The position numbers and the translations under genes were made by a program. 64,000 bases of DNA from Lumbricus terrestris (taxonomy: Eukaryota > Annelida > Clitellata > Crassiclitellata > Lumbricidae). The DNA lies in assembly GCA_949752735.1 (NCBI GenBank), contig OX457043.1, forward strand, positions 4,863,826 through 4,927,825, given 5' to 3'. Of the stretch, positions 1 to 11,424 are shown piece by piece. The notes under the pieces are model-generated. The model saw only the letters and a program-made list of their open reading frames with translations. It was not told where the DNA came from and made no database searches. The stretch's first letter is position 1, and every line of letters starts with the position of its first letter.

Positions 1-89
1 ATCCAGCAGGAGGTCTTCCCCGTCTCTCCATGTTACATTTTTCTCCATCTATGATAGCCCAATAATAATAACCAATAAATGAGGAAGTA
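1..89 (-). pseudogene. Degenerate eleventh aromatic repeat beyond the gene 1 stop
   Basis: The minus strand still reads as the YYYWAI repeat after the TAA stop, but one extra base within the GKNVTW stretch shifts the frame. The repeat array therefore once continued past the present C terminus, and the window edge cuts it. Confidence 0.6.
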
Positions 90-2092
90 TTAGGCGCTAA
101 ATCCAGCAGGAGGCTTTTCCCCTTCTCTCCATGTTACATTTTTTCCATCTACGATAGCCCAATAATAACGATAACCCTTACCAGAGGAATCATATCCTTT
201 AGGAGGTGTTTCCCCTTCTTTCCATGTTACATTTTTTCCATCTATGATAGCCCAATAATAACGATAACCATTTCCAGATTGATCATATCCAGCAGGAGGT
301 TTTTCCCCTTCTCTCCATGTTACATTTTTTCCATCTATGATAGCCCAATAATAACGATGACCATTTCCAGATTGATCATATCCAGCAGGAGGTGTTTCCC
401 CTTCTCTCCATGTTACATTTTTTCCATCTATGATAGCCCAATAATAACGATAACCATTTCCAGATTTATCATATCCAGCAGGAGGTGTTTCCCCTTCTCG
501 CCATGTTACATTTTTTCCATCTATGATAGCCCAATGATAATAATAACCATTGCCAGAGGAAGTATCATGTCCATTTCCCTGATCTCCGTCAACGGGAGGT
601 CCTGTGTCTTCTCCTATGCCACCAGGGGGATTATATCCAGCAGGAGGTTTTTCCCCGTGTCTCCATGTTACATTTTTGCCATCTATGATAGCCCAATAAT
701 AATAATAACCATTGCCAGAGGAAGTATCATGTCCATTTCCCTGTTCTCCGTCAACGGGAGGTCCTGTGCCTTCTCCTATGCCACCAGGGGGATTATATCC
801 AGGAGGAGGTTTTTCCCCGTGTCTCCATGTTACATTTTTTCCATCTATGATAGCCCAATAATAATAATAACCATTGCCAGAGGAAGTATCATGTCCATTT
901 CCCTGATCTCCGTCAACGGGAGGTCCTGTGCCTTCTCCTATGCCACCAGGGGGATTATATCCAGGAGGAGGTTTTTCCCCGTGTCTCCATGTTACATTTT
1001 TTCCATCTATGATAGCCCAATAATAATAATAACCATTGCCAGAGGAAGTATCATGTCCATTTCCCTGATCTCCGTCAACGGGAGGTCCTGTGCCTTCTCC
1101 TATGCCACCAGTGGAATTATATCCAGGAGGAGGATTTTCCCCTTGTCTCCATGTTACATTTTTTCCATTTATGATAGCCCAGTAATAATAATAACCATGT
1201 CCATTTCCCTGATCTCCGTCAACGGGAGGTCCTGTGCCTTCTCCTATGCCACCAGTAAGATTATATCCAGGAGGAGGATTTTCCCCTTGTCTCCATGTTA
1301 CATTTTTTCCATTTATGATAGCCCAGTAATAATAATAGCCTTGTCCATTTCCCTGATCTCCAGTGCCACCGATGTGAACGGGAGGTTTCACAGTTCCTGG
1401 GCCTCCTCCTCCTCCTCCTCCGACATTGCCCGGACCACCACCGCCACCTCCTCCAGAACCTGGTCCAAAGACAAATCCTGGGAATGGCCAATTTTCACCT
1501 TTCCAACCTGCACCAAAGAGACTGTCAACCGATACTCCTACCCCTCCACAATCACATGTTCGACCACCAAAACCTCCACCGATAACATTTCCCGCTGTAC
1601 CAATTGCTCCACCTGCCACATTACCAAATCCACCGGCCACATTACCAGCAAAATTTCCCGCTGTACCAAGTGCTCCACCTGCCGCATTAGCTAATCCACC
1701 GGCCACATGACCAGCTAAATTTGCCGCTGTACCAATTGCTCCACCTGCCGCATTAGCTAATCCACCGGCCACATGACCAGCTAAATTTGCCGCTGTACCA
1801 ATTGCTCCACCTGCCGCATTAGCTAATCCACCGGCCACATGACCAGCTAAATTTGCCGCTGTACCAAATGCTCCACCTGCCGCATTAGCTAATCCACCGG
1901 CCACATTACCCGCTGCATTAAGGAATCCACCTGCCAAATTGCCAATTGCACCAAAGTCTCGTTTCGATCGTGACCGGACGGAGGCACCGACTCCCACTTC
2001 TGCTCCGGCCGGAGACCTTTTCTTTCGTGTTATGGTGCGGTCGTTGAGTCCTATATCTCCTACGAGATTGCCGGCTTCGAGGATGTTTGTCT
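90..2092 (-). CDS. Gene 1 terminal exon: secreted Ala/Gly-rich protein with Tyr/Trp glycosylation-sequon repeats
   Basis: I do not recognise the family. The exon starts after a consensus acceptor (tttctgttacag) at 2093. Its first two bases complete a Glu codon begun by the signal exon at 6508, giving a 692-residue precursor. In order: a short propeptide ending RKKR; a second propeptide ending SRSKR, a furin-type site; five Ala/Gly units like NAAGGAIGTAANLAGHVAGG; a C-x-C box followed by a Gly-Trp stretch; a poly-Gly linker; and ten copies of an aromatic unit built on YYYYWAI, then GKNVTW, PP and GY. Every aromatic copy carries the N-glycosylation sequon N-V-T. Copies 1-5 also have a Gly/Pro/Asp spacer; copies 6-10 are short. 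A matrix, mucus or adhesive role is inferred from signal peptide, cleavage sites, sequons and composition only. The TAA stop is at 90-92; a frameshifted eleventh copy follows it. Confidence 0.8.
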
Positions 2093-2199
2093 CTGTAACA
2101 GAAATGAACCACCTCTTCTCGTCACAAGTACGGTACAGTCGGTGGTGGATATTGCTAAATGCGCGTTGTAATTCTTTCATACATTCATAGCACATATTC

Positions 2200-2300
2200 C
2201 GGGAAACTACTCAGAGGCGCTCCAAAGTCCACCAAGGCCAAAAGGAATAGTTTTCAAGTGTTCACAGAAAGTGTCAGAGAGTGACCTATAGAACATGCGC
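2200..2300 (-). mobile_element. L2/CR1-type LINE 3' end fragment
   Basis: On the minus strand a tail like LKTIPFGLGG...WSASE is followed by the motif aggcgctccaa seen in every copy of this family. It is 5'-truncated, inside gene 1's intron. Confidence 0.5.
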
Positions 2301-2534
2301 ATTGCACAACTCAAAGAGTCGACTATAATTCCATTCCCCTGGTCAACCAGAAGAAAACTAACGGCTTTGTAATTATGAAGTAGTTACGAGCAAACGAATT
2401 GAGAACACCCCTTTCAGCTGAGCGATGGAACCGACTTATCCGAGTACCCGACACCGGCCGACAAAGATCGAGTAGGTACATGCAAGTTGGAGTTAAAGCC
2501 TAGCTGACATTGCCATATCAGGGATGCTACCCTT

Positions 2535-2860
2535 CAAGCATATAATTCGACTGAATTTAGGTATTCTACGGATAAGTCGCGCTGCAGCAGAGCATGGAAT
2601 ACGTTCAGAGAAGACCAGCCGATCAGATGGTAAACCAGTAAATCAGAATAAAGCAAAAGGCAATTATAGGCGAGCTGCAATAAAAGAGAGAACAACGGAG
2701 GAAGGGAGTTCAAAGGTGTCGCAGTGGACAAAGCAGGAGCCACTGAAGCGATTGAGGCGACGTGCAAAAGTAAGTTTCTGGTCGAATACGACGACAAGGT
2801 CTCGGACCGATTGGGAACCTTTAGTTTGGAATTTCAAATCAGAGGTCAATGAGGTCAAAC
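2535..2860 (-). mobile_element. LINE reverse-transcriptase scrap
   Basis: A minus-strand stretch reads SQSVRDLVVVFDQKLTF, matching the SVRDLGVxFDxxLSF block seen in the RT of L2/CR1 LINEs. It is frameshifted and short, and lies in gene 1's intron. Confidence 0.4.
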
Positions 2861-2929
2861 TTAGAAGGCTGATGGTAGGAGCAGCATAATGCGTATGTGC
2901 GTGCGTGTGTGTATTGTATTGTATTTAAA

Positions 2930-3260
2930 CATTTATAAAGCGCCTCTAGTAGGGTGAACCGTTCAGAGGCGCTCCCAGTGCGCAAGGCCCCACGAGAAGA
3001 AGCAGGTTTTGAGAAGAGACAGAGCAGAGGAGAGACTGACAGACAGAAGTGTAGAGTGAACAGAAGGCGAAAGAGCATTCCACAGAGAAGGACCAATTGA
3101 GACAAAAGATCGAGACTGGGCCATAGCAGTTCTAGACCGAGGAACCAATAGGTCAAGTCTGTTGGATGAACGAAGTGGACGATGGGAGGAAGCTGAGTGA
3201 GGACGAAGTAAAGCATTAGCCAGATATTTTGGGGCAAGACCCCGTTGAGACTTTAGGATC
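2930..3260 (-). mobile_element. 5'-truncated L2/CR1-type LINE 3' end
   Basis: The minus-strand frame reads LLVPRSRTAMAQSRSF, then IGPSLWNALS, then SLLKTCFFSWGLAHWERL, the usual C-terminal RT tail of this clade. The terminus, aggcgctttataaa, is followed by a short tandem tail. It lies in gene 1's intron. Confidence 0.65.
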
Positions 3261-3279
3261 AGAGTGAGGATCTTGAACT

Positions 3280-3380
3280 GTGTGTATGTATGTAAGGGCG
3301 CTAGTATGTGTAAGCGTGTGCGTGCGTGCGCGTGCGTGAGTGTGTGTGCGTGTGCGAGTGTGTCTTCTGTGAGTAGACAG
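3280..3380. repeat. TG/CG-rich low-complexity tract
   Basis: A run of gtgtg/gcgtg dinucleotides in gene 1's intron, with no gene signal. Confidence 0.7.
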
Positions 3381-4545
3381 ATGTGTTTGTCTGTGGTTGT
3401 AAATTATTTATGCGTCTTTCTTTGACAATAATTTATTCGAAATCTGGAATAATTGTGGGCCTCGAGTCGTTAACTTGCTTGATTTGTTGTTTAGCGTTGA
3501 TTATAACGGTGAAATGGTGAAATGAAATTGGTGAAATGAAAAGTTTCATTGCGGTAGACGCCGATGTCAAGATACAAAGTTTCCCCCATATAAAGTATCT
3601 CTCGAAATAGGCCTAGTGTTCCCCTCTGTACTGGAAGAAATATTTTCTGATAATAGGTGTATGCAGGTTTATGTTCATTTTAAATGAATGAGCAACGCAA
3701 ACTAGGCCTTACGGTTTAACCTGTTCAGTTATAAATTTTATGCGACTGTAGCCAATTTCACGTTGAACTAGGGAGACTTTTATTTCGTCGTTTGCGCCGT
3801 AGGAAATATTCTCTCCCTGGAGACTTTATTTCGGAATAGGCCTATAGTCTCGGGAGGGGGGCGAATTTATTCTGGAACTGGTCCGCCTCGGGGGAGAATC
3901 TATTTAGAAATCGAGTCTCCGGGGAGACTTTTAGGGAGACTCTGTCACGCGACACCGGCATTAGCCTATTGCTCTCATAGTCTATTTACCATAGGTACTA
4001 TATATTATAATGTTCTTCTTAATTTATGCCAAATGTCATGGCGCGATATTACTGAAAATGTCTGTATACTTGCAGGAAATGATCAGCACACCAAAAAATG
4101 TCCTTACAAGTTTATTTGTCTCGCGGCGAGTTTCATTATAGGCTAGTCTAAGTGGGTATCGGTAAGGAATGAATAAAAAACTTAGCACCATTACAGAATC
4201 GCCATGCGTAGCTATTTTTGAATAATGAAAGGAACGATAATAGTTACTAGCGTTTTGGCATGACTTTGACCAGACGAAAAACGCCAAATATTACGGAGGA
4301 TCAAATGGCCGAAATGATAGTCGACAGACAAGTTTTACCATCAATGACATCTAGGCAAGCTAGCGACCAGATCTTGCGGGGAATGGCTGGACAATTATTA
4401 CGAAAATTAAAATTGGCAGTGCTGAGAATAATGATACTCTTCCATCAGTAGGCTTACCTGATAACTCATTGTCGTATTTCCTTCACATTAAATAATAACG
4501 TGCTCGGTGATAAGTTGTCAATGCTGATCATCAAAAACCTACAAA
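3381..4545. other. Intronic sequence, nothing recognised
   Basis: I see no supported gene. The piece contains several reiterations of a gggagact(tt) word between 3765 and 3945 and three TAGGCCTA-type octamers (near 3608, 3705 and 3837). Confidence 0.5.
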
Positions 4546-4547
4546 TT

Positions 4548-4790
4548 GTGGGGCGCGGTGGTGTAGTATAGGTATGTTCGTTGCCCTACAGCCGGAGGAT
4601 TGCAGGTTGGAATCTACCTCAAGTCGCCGCGTAGGGACCTTGAGCAAGTCCTTCACTCGCATCTGCTCGGGCGCCTCAGCGGGAGCCTCCGATGCAATAC
4701 ACACGCTGCAGTCGGGAGCGCTTCTTATTAGGGAGCTTGAAGGGACGCTATAGAAATGGAGAACTAGAACTAAAATTAATTAATAATTAC
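4548..4790 (+). mobile_element. tRNA-derived SINE with LINE-like tail
   Basis: The 5' part resembles a tRNA gene: a box A-like ggtggtgtagtatagg and a box B-like ggttggaatct. The body has ccgcgtagggacctt, and the 3' tail ttgaagggacgctataga matches the 3' end of the local L2/CR1 LINEs. A second copy lies inverted at 50895-51098. Sharing a tail with a LINE is the usual sign of parasitic mobilisation. Confidence 0.7.
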
Positions 4791-4799
4791 AAACGTTAT

Positions 4800-6497
4800 C
4801 CCTCTCCTCTTGAACACGAGCGGTCGTGTGGAATGCTCGTTCGCTATCGGGCAAGTCAGTTTACGCTGGCCAAACGTTGTTAGAAATCTCACTGATTGTC
4901 TTCACAGTCAATGAGAGCTGCTGGCACCAGAAGAATGACGATTTGCCAGTCCAAGGTTCTTTTCCACGTCGCTTCACGCTTCGCGATCTAGCCTACCGCC
5001 ATGGCTGAAAGTGAGCCGGGTCTGGACGGGTCGGCAACCCGACATCGATTTTCGTTGCCTGCTGTTGCCGGGTCTAAAATCGGTTCGAATGGTTAACATA
5101 CAGTCTATACCAATTACCAAATTTAGAGGGAAATCAGTAGAGTTTTCGGGAAATTCAGTGCGAATTAGGCCGACTAGAAAAAGGTCATCAGAAAAATTTC
5201 GGGCCAAAACCCCCAAAACGACCGTTTCAGACCCTACAACTTTTCTAAACCACTTTCAGACCTGACGGCCGCCCAACCCACGGAGGCAACGCCAGGTTTT
5301 TTTTAACGTGCAGTTGTACACAAAATGTGCAGTTCTAAATGGATCTGTGCAGTTGTAAAAGCACTCCTGTACAGCTAAAACTATAGCAAAAAGGGCATTG
5401 TCCTCCGATTGGAAGAACTTTAACATGGTGGAAAGGAAGAGGTTGTGCAGTTCCAGAAATTCCTTTAAAACAGCCCTGGGCAACGCCGTCCCTCCTCCAT
5501 ATCCTCTTCATTCTTCCCTAATGCCATTGGATGTGGGAATCTTCACGTTCGAAGTCATCCGTGTCAACATTGCCACGTCTCACGGCTCATTTAGGCTACA
5601 TAGCCTATCAATTTACCAAACTGACTTTGACGCCCCATCTGAACAATTCTTTGACCAGTTCTCCTCCGTCCTAGAATATCTTGTCGCCACACATATCCAG
5701 CTCCTCGATCCTCATCCTCGTTGATTTTAACCTTCACTTAGGTAACCCGCCGATCCCGCAACCATCACTTTTCATTTTACTCAATTTGGACTGCGCAAAA
5801 AAATAATGTCAATGGGACCCCGTCAAAAGAGTATCCCGACAAAAGATCGCCGACAAAAGAACGCCCGACAAGAGAGAGCTCAGACATCTGAGCGAACGAC
5901 AGTTGAATTTATTTCATGGAATGCACCCAAAAAATATTCCGCTAAAGATAATTTGAACTAAAGTAAGTTTATAGACCAGCAGCGTATAACTACTTGTATG
6001 CATTCGGAAGGTCAGACGGTATTACATGTTGGTAAATTGTTTCTATGTAGCCCGTAGGGTTTAGACAAGCGATTAGTTTACAATGGGCGCAATCTAATAT
6101 CTATTAATTTTAAGCAAGCAATTATTTTATCCTATCCAACTTCTGTTTATGAAAAGAATTATTTTCCTCTAGCCAGCTTCTATTTAAGCAAAGAATCATT
6201 TTCATTTATCCAACCTCTACTTAAGCTATAAAAATTCTAGGCCAGGCTTAGATCTATCTCAATGTGAATGAACGACATCATCACCGCAATCCTTAGCCTA
6301 ATCAGTTATATCGACCTCTTCATCATCATCATGATAATTATAGGTTCCATTTGTATATTTTCTCCTTAGTAATCATTATCAGCAAACACTTTCTGGCGTC
6401 CTTCCTCATCGTCTGCGCCCTTCTCTTCGTCCTCATCAGCTACAACGCCATTCTAAAGACGATGTTTTCACATTTATCTTCAATAACAGACTAACAG
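4800..6497. other. Rest of gene 1 intron, no gene seen
   Basis: Only short unrelated ORFs. Around 5815-5880 is a reiterated gacaaaag word (cccgacaaaagatcgc and similar) resembling words in the foldback elements elsewhere. No RNA gene or complete transposon was identified. Confidence 0.4.
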
Positions 6498-6507
6498 TTA
6501 GGCCTAC

Positions 6508-6583
6508 CTGATGAGGCTGCATCTGAAATCGAATTCAGGTTGGCTGCCGAAATGGCTATCAACAGGAACAGTCCGATGACCAT
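6508..6583 (-). CDS. Gene 1 signal-peptide exon
   Basis: ATG at 6583 opens 25 codons plus one base, beginning MVIGLFLLIAISAANL, a hydrophobic secretory leader. The exon ends CAG at a GTAGGC donor (phase 1). It joins the acceptor at 2092 in frame, making a Glu codon from G plus AG. The same exon occurs at 30817-30892 and 54395-54470 with few substitutions, which supports both the start and the donor. The donor intron carries a GGCCTA insertion not seen in the other two copies. Confidence 0.85.
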
Positions 6584-6682
6584 TCTGTCGTTTCAAGAGC
6601 TGTACGTCGACCAATCTTGCTGATCAGTGATCTGTTGACGACTGATGAAACGTTGTAGTCTGTTGTATGACGCAGCCGGGGA

Positions 6683-6690
6683 AATTTATA
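6683..6690 (-). promoter_or_regulatory. TATA box of gene 1
   Basis: TATAAATT on the minus strand, 107 bases upstream of the ATG. The box and a downstream 5' UTR word around GTTGTAGTC are conserved in all three signal-exon copies, so this is the likely core promoter. A conserved block around GAACACGTCAAAC lies a further 60-100 bases upstream. Confidence 0.7.
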
Positions 6691-7203
6691 GACATACGTT
6701 AGTCGTGGGGACTAGAAGTTTAAATAACCCAAACACATGGTGACAATTGATGAACACGTCAAACATAAATATCTCTCCTTGCTCTTTTTGAACTGTATTT
6801 TAGCTTCAGCCGGATAAGCCAATGTATGCTTAAAGGGCGGAGTTGCAAATGCTATTAAGACACTAATACTAACGTTAACTAAAATACGCAAAATAGCGTA
6901 ATTTCAATATGAAATTAGACCATAATTATACACTCTAGTCTGTGATCCTAATTGCCTTCGATGAATTTCCTGCAAATTTACTTGAAAAAATGTTGAGTTG
7001 TGAAGCTAAAAAGTATTATTTCTTTTCTTTCCCTTACCAGGAATGTAAAATAAAATAACATCCTACACCATGCTCGATAACACAGTAGTTATTTATAAAG
7101 TCTTTCCGCATCGTTTCACGAATGTACAGCGGCGCATTTATCTGTGCACGTATGTAAATACCACATCAGATCACATCTCTGTATCCGAGGCATGAACATT
7201 GGA

Positions 7204-7680
7204 TAGCTTATTATGTGTTGATGAGTGGTTGGATGGAAGTATATGAAGGATGGAGATATGGATAGATTACTAGTTCGATGATCAGAAGGATGGATGCATG
7301 CATGTATGAACGTATGAATGTAGAATGGATGGATGGATGGACGAAGGGTTGGAAGCTCTTGAATCAAGTTGAATGGATGGTCAATTGGCCGTAAGAAGGA
7401 AACAAAGGATTGCTGGAAGGTCATGTGGAATGACGGATGAATGGATCTATGAATAGATGGATGGATGGAATGATGCATAGTTGGATGGTTGGATGGTAAA
7501 TGGATGAGTTGGTGGGTGCACGAAAAATGGTTTTATGAACGGGCTGTTGAATGGATGGTTGGACGACTGGATGGCTGGATGGATTTCCTACGGATGGATG
7601 GATAAATGTATGGATGGATGGATGGATGGATGGATGGATGGATGGATGGATGGATGGATGGATGGATGGATGGATGGATA
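7204..7680. repeat. ATGG tetranucleotide microsatellite
   Basis: Imperfect then perfect ATGG units, with an uninterrupted run at about 7612-7678. A related array sits at the same distance upstream of the third promoter (54725-55310). Confidence 0.9.
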
Positions 7681-8734
7681 GGCTATTTGGAATATTGAAT
7701 GCGTCCTCATGTAGGGCCTAAGTTATTCTTACAATCGTGCGTCATTCATCGCATTTCATGTTCATCACACCAATTTAATTGAAAGATTCACTAGAATGCA
7801 AATCGTCCACACGTTCATTCATTCGTCCCAGTGAGGTTTCTAGAGCAACGGAAACTGCAAAGATTAAGATAGGCTACACTAATATGCTTAAGAGCTGTAA
7901 GAATATGAAGCAATAGATCTATGATTTTGAAATCTATGTCATGTCGATACTAGATTTGTAAAATATTCAATTCAATTTCAATGTTGTTATTGCATTCGTT
8001 TGTGCAGGCTAGTAGAAGTACCAGCAACAGCGATTGTGGAAGTAGCAGAGGGCGTGGCTTAAAAGTACTGTTCAGTCATCATCAGTAGGCTATCGTTTTC
8101 TTCTTTCTGTTGAAGACATTTATCGCTTTCCTATCTTTAGCCTACTATTTGAAACGAGAGAAGGCAATGCGTTTTTCTGTACAGAAATTACGTTAAGTAT
8201 GCTACAATGTTATCGCTGGACGATATGTTAAATTTGAATGTCAGTATGTTATATCTTTGCATATGAGTCTCCAAGGTCGGATGAACGGCAGGCCTAAGCT
8301 AAAATAATCTCCATATGGTGATCCAGCGACAACTTTATTTACGGTTTTCTCCGCCTTCAGGATTTCTATCCAATGCCATTGCATACAGCTGCTGACTATC
8401 ATCGACAAACGCAACGTCTTACTAAGATTACGACTACTGTGATTTAGGCCTAAACCGTTGAAAATGACATCGACTTCTAGACATTATTAATCACGAGTAA
8501 AACGTGGCGCTGATCGACCGTGTGATATGACAGTAAAATATTGGCAAAGAGCGGATCATAAATTTCGACGCAGACGGCTTACAGACTGAGGTAGCATGTG
8601 CATTGGCAATTACTTTCCTCACGTGCCTTGAGTCTCTCCTCTGATATCGGTATAGGCCAAATATGTCTAGGTATCCAGCCCTATAACCTGCTCGTGAGAG
8701 TAGTGATCGTAGTATATCATTGTACATGTAGCTG

Positions 8735-9050
8735 CAGTAGTGGTAGCTGTTGTTGAAGTATTGGCTGTAGTAGTAGTAGCAGGGCACCTACGGGCACTTG
8801 TCCCTCGGTTGATGATGAGTAGTAGTAGTAGTTTTAATAGTAGTAGTGCAGTAGTAGTTGTAGTAGTGGTGGTAGCAGTAGTAGCAGCAGCAATAGCAGT
8901 AGCAATAGCAGAGCAGTAGAAGCACTAACAACAGCAGCATGCCCTAGTATTAGCTGTAGCAGTAGAAGTAGCAGTGCTAATAGCACCAGTATTCGTAGCA
9001 GAAATAACTGATGCAGTGGCATTAGTTGCGATTATAGTAGTCGAAGGTCA
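8735..9050. repeat. AGT/AGC trinucleotide repeat
   Basis: Imperfect agtagtagt and agcagcag units over about 300 bases. Confidence 0.85.
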
Positions 9051-9466
9051 TCCTGTTCTAGTATAATTCAGTTGTAATATGGCGGGACTGCCAGTGGTGA
9101 GTGCCCATTGCCTAAGCGTCAGCGCTGATTAATTCCATCGGCGCTTATTAGGTCTGGTATTATAGTGTGACTATGATTATTAACCTGAAAACAGTTGGAC
9201 GCTTCCATGTAGAAAACTAATTAAAGTCTTTTCCACCTCCTTTGACATTATGACTTCGCAGTAATTATTACTAATGAATGAAATTGGACAATTTCAATTT
9301 CTGCAATTGATTTTGATGTATTAGTAGCAGTAGCCTATTTGACATTGAAATCAATTAATTATCACTTACACTTCAGGCTCTTTATATCGGATGATGACTA
9401 TTCTGCTGTAGCTTTTGCAGATCATTATCTTGTTTAATGGCGTTTCCGTGTTTTAATAATATCTTG

Positions 9467-9718
9467 CAGTGATGTAGACAAGGAAGGTTCGGGGTTAAAC
9501 CCCCATTGGCCCAGGACAATTTTTTTAAAGGTTATTTATCCACTTAAATAAAATATAAAAAAAATTGCTTGTAGTAACAATTGGTTTTCTTACTTTATTC
9601 CCTTTGTTACTTTATTCCCTTTTTATTTACTGTAATACTGTTGGGTTGGTGTCAGAAAGGGCATCCGGGCAGACAAAAAACCCAAACCCCCTATCATAAA
9701 TTCCTGGCCACGCTACTG
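9467..9718. mobile_element. Short hAT-like MITE, copy 1
   Basis: The termini CAGTGATGTAG and CACGCTACTG form imperfect inverted repeats. Flanks atatcttg and atttcctg match at 6 of 8 positions, consistent with an aged 8-bp target duplication. Copies at 42257-42529 and 50431-50681 share the interior. It has no coding capacity. Confidence 0.6.
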
Positions 9719-10084
9719 ATTTCCTGCGCCTGCTTGCTCGCATGCAAGTCAATTGAAATTATTTACAGACAATAGGCCTATTCTAGCACTCTTGATTTTA
9801 AAACAGAAACTGGGACAGCATGACATTCTTTAAAGGACAAAGCTTGTAACTTACCTAAGGTCCTACTTACGGTTGCTCACTCAGGGCTGTGTTTAACATA
9901 ATTCGGTGCGGTGCACCGAATGCTCTGAGGCCTGAGCCGAGAGTTTTGTTCCTGCGTGTATTGGCCAAATGTCTTATGAGAGTGCAGCGAGTCTGAGTGT
10001 TAGGCCTACTTAGGCCTAAACCTTTTGTATGACAAGTAAGTGTAAGAAAAAATTAATTAAAAGTGTAACCACCATAAAAGTCCT

Positions 10085-10160
10085 ATAATTGTAATTGTAA
10101 TTGTAATTGAACATTTTTATAGCGCCGCTCACAGATTCAGTAGCGCATCTATAGGATGAT
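10085..10160 (-). mobile_element. L2/CR1-type LINE terminal fragment with attgta tail
   Basis: On the plus strand the tail attgtaattgtaattg precedes tatagcgccgctcac, the inverse of the family 3' end. Only the terminus remains. Confidence 0.5.
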
Positions 10161-10450
10161 GTAAATTTCTTTATGATATATAGGCCCACTTATTTACACG
10201 TGGCCGTAGCTTTTGGAAAACCAACGGCCGCTCGAAATACACTATGCCCCTGCGGTAACACTTTGCACCGACACTCGAGGAACCTTAAACACGACCCTGT
10301 GCTCACTATAGGCCTAAGCCAAAAGTTGTTGTCCTGCACACATAATATTATGTTATATCGATTTTGATCAACCATGTTGCTCCATCGCAATGACAAGCAA
10401 AATTTTTTGATGACGAAAACATGTGTTGCCATAATATGGCCAACTGCATG

Positions 10451-10521
10451 GAAAACTGCTGTTCAACGAGTAGGCCTAGGCTATATTATAGCCTAGGCCT
10501 ACTCGATGAGCAGCAGTTTTC
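10451..10521. repeat. 71-bp near-perfect palindrome
   Basis: Two 35-base arms around one central base (10486), with two mismatched pairs. The core is ctatattatag, flanked by aggcctagg. The arms can form a hairpin or cruciform. Confidence 0.9.
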
Positions 10522-10564
10522 AACACACGTGAGCACATAGGCTAAGCCACCTTGGTAAAGAGGG

Positions 10565-11420
10565 ACGACTGCGATTGTGCCACTTTCGACGAGGAAGTGA
10601 TGACCAAACTATTAGGACCATGGGCGCCAACAGAAATGTTTGAAGGGGGAGGTAAAAATTTACAATAGTCACGGTTAAAATTTTTTGTTGCAAGAGCTGG
10701 AAAAATGCAAAGCTGGAAATTAAGAATACGGTATTTTTCAAAGAGGTTTCTTCATGAAAATTTCTCAGTTTCATTTTGTGTATAATTTTTAATACGAATA
10801 GTTTCCTTAGAAATTTGTTAAAAATCAACAAGTAGATGTTAAAAAGTAGTTTCCTAAAGGTACGCTATATAAGTCCATAGAATGAACGAATGAATAAATG
10901 AACAAAAAACAGGTATCAGTTTTCAAGGGGCAGTGCTACTCTAGCTGCTTCTAAATCGCCACTCGAAAGCCAATCGCAGAGCACAAGCTTTTTCACATGT
11001 GCTGCATCGAGTCTGAAACCTACATGCATTCCAGAGAGTAGTCAGAAAGAGGTCCGAGTCTGGTAGCCAGAGGGCCAGAGTAACTGTTACTGCGGGTGTC
11101 GTTTAGGAAGGTGGAGGATCCGAGGATCAGATGAGTGTGGGTATCATATGCATGCAATTCTTTGAACAGATCTCTTTGTCAGTTTTGGGTGTAAATCCCG
11201 AGGCACGATAACCCTTATCCAAGTTTATCTACAGTTAACCTCCCTGGATTCAGTACTGTCAGCTTGCAAAATGGACAAAATGCTTATAGCAGGCTTGGTT
11301 TATATAATAATAACTTATATAATTACAATGCTATTGAATAAGCAGATCTCCCGAATGAAATTTCAATATACTTTGAGAAATTTTCACTGGTCATTGTTAC
11401 AGTTTTTAGAAAGAGCTTGA
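10565..11420. other. Spacer, nothing recognised
   Basis: No convincing ORF, RNA gene or transposon terminus was found. Confidence 0.4.
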
Positions 11421-11424
11421 ACAC

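Larger units (their letters stand above)
6700..9060. repeat. 5' flank of gene 1, paralogous to flanks at 31.0-32.3 and 54.6-57.1 kb
   Basis: Shared blocks occur in the same order in all three flanks: GAACACGTCAAAC next to the promoter, a GAAACGAGAGAA block, CATCCAATGC...CATACAGCTG, ACGTGGCGCT, and GAGGCAGCATGTGCATTG. The gene duplication therefore carried about 2.4 kb of upstream DNA. Simple ATGG repeats (7204-7680) and AGT/AGC triplets (8735-9050) interrupt it. Confidence 0.7.

Noticed and set aside
279..1694. 471-codon plus-strand ORF opposite gene 1
   Set aside because: Repeat shadow without a leader or a recognisable domain.
4548..4640. Functional tRNA gene
   Set aside because: A and B box-like words exist, but no cloverleaf with a paired acceptor stem can be drawn; it fits a SINE head better.
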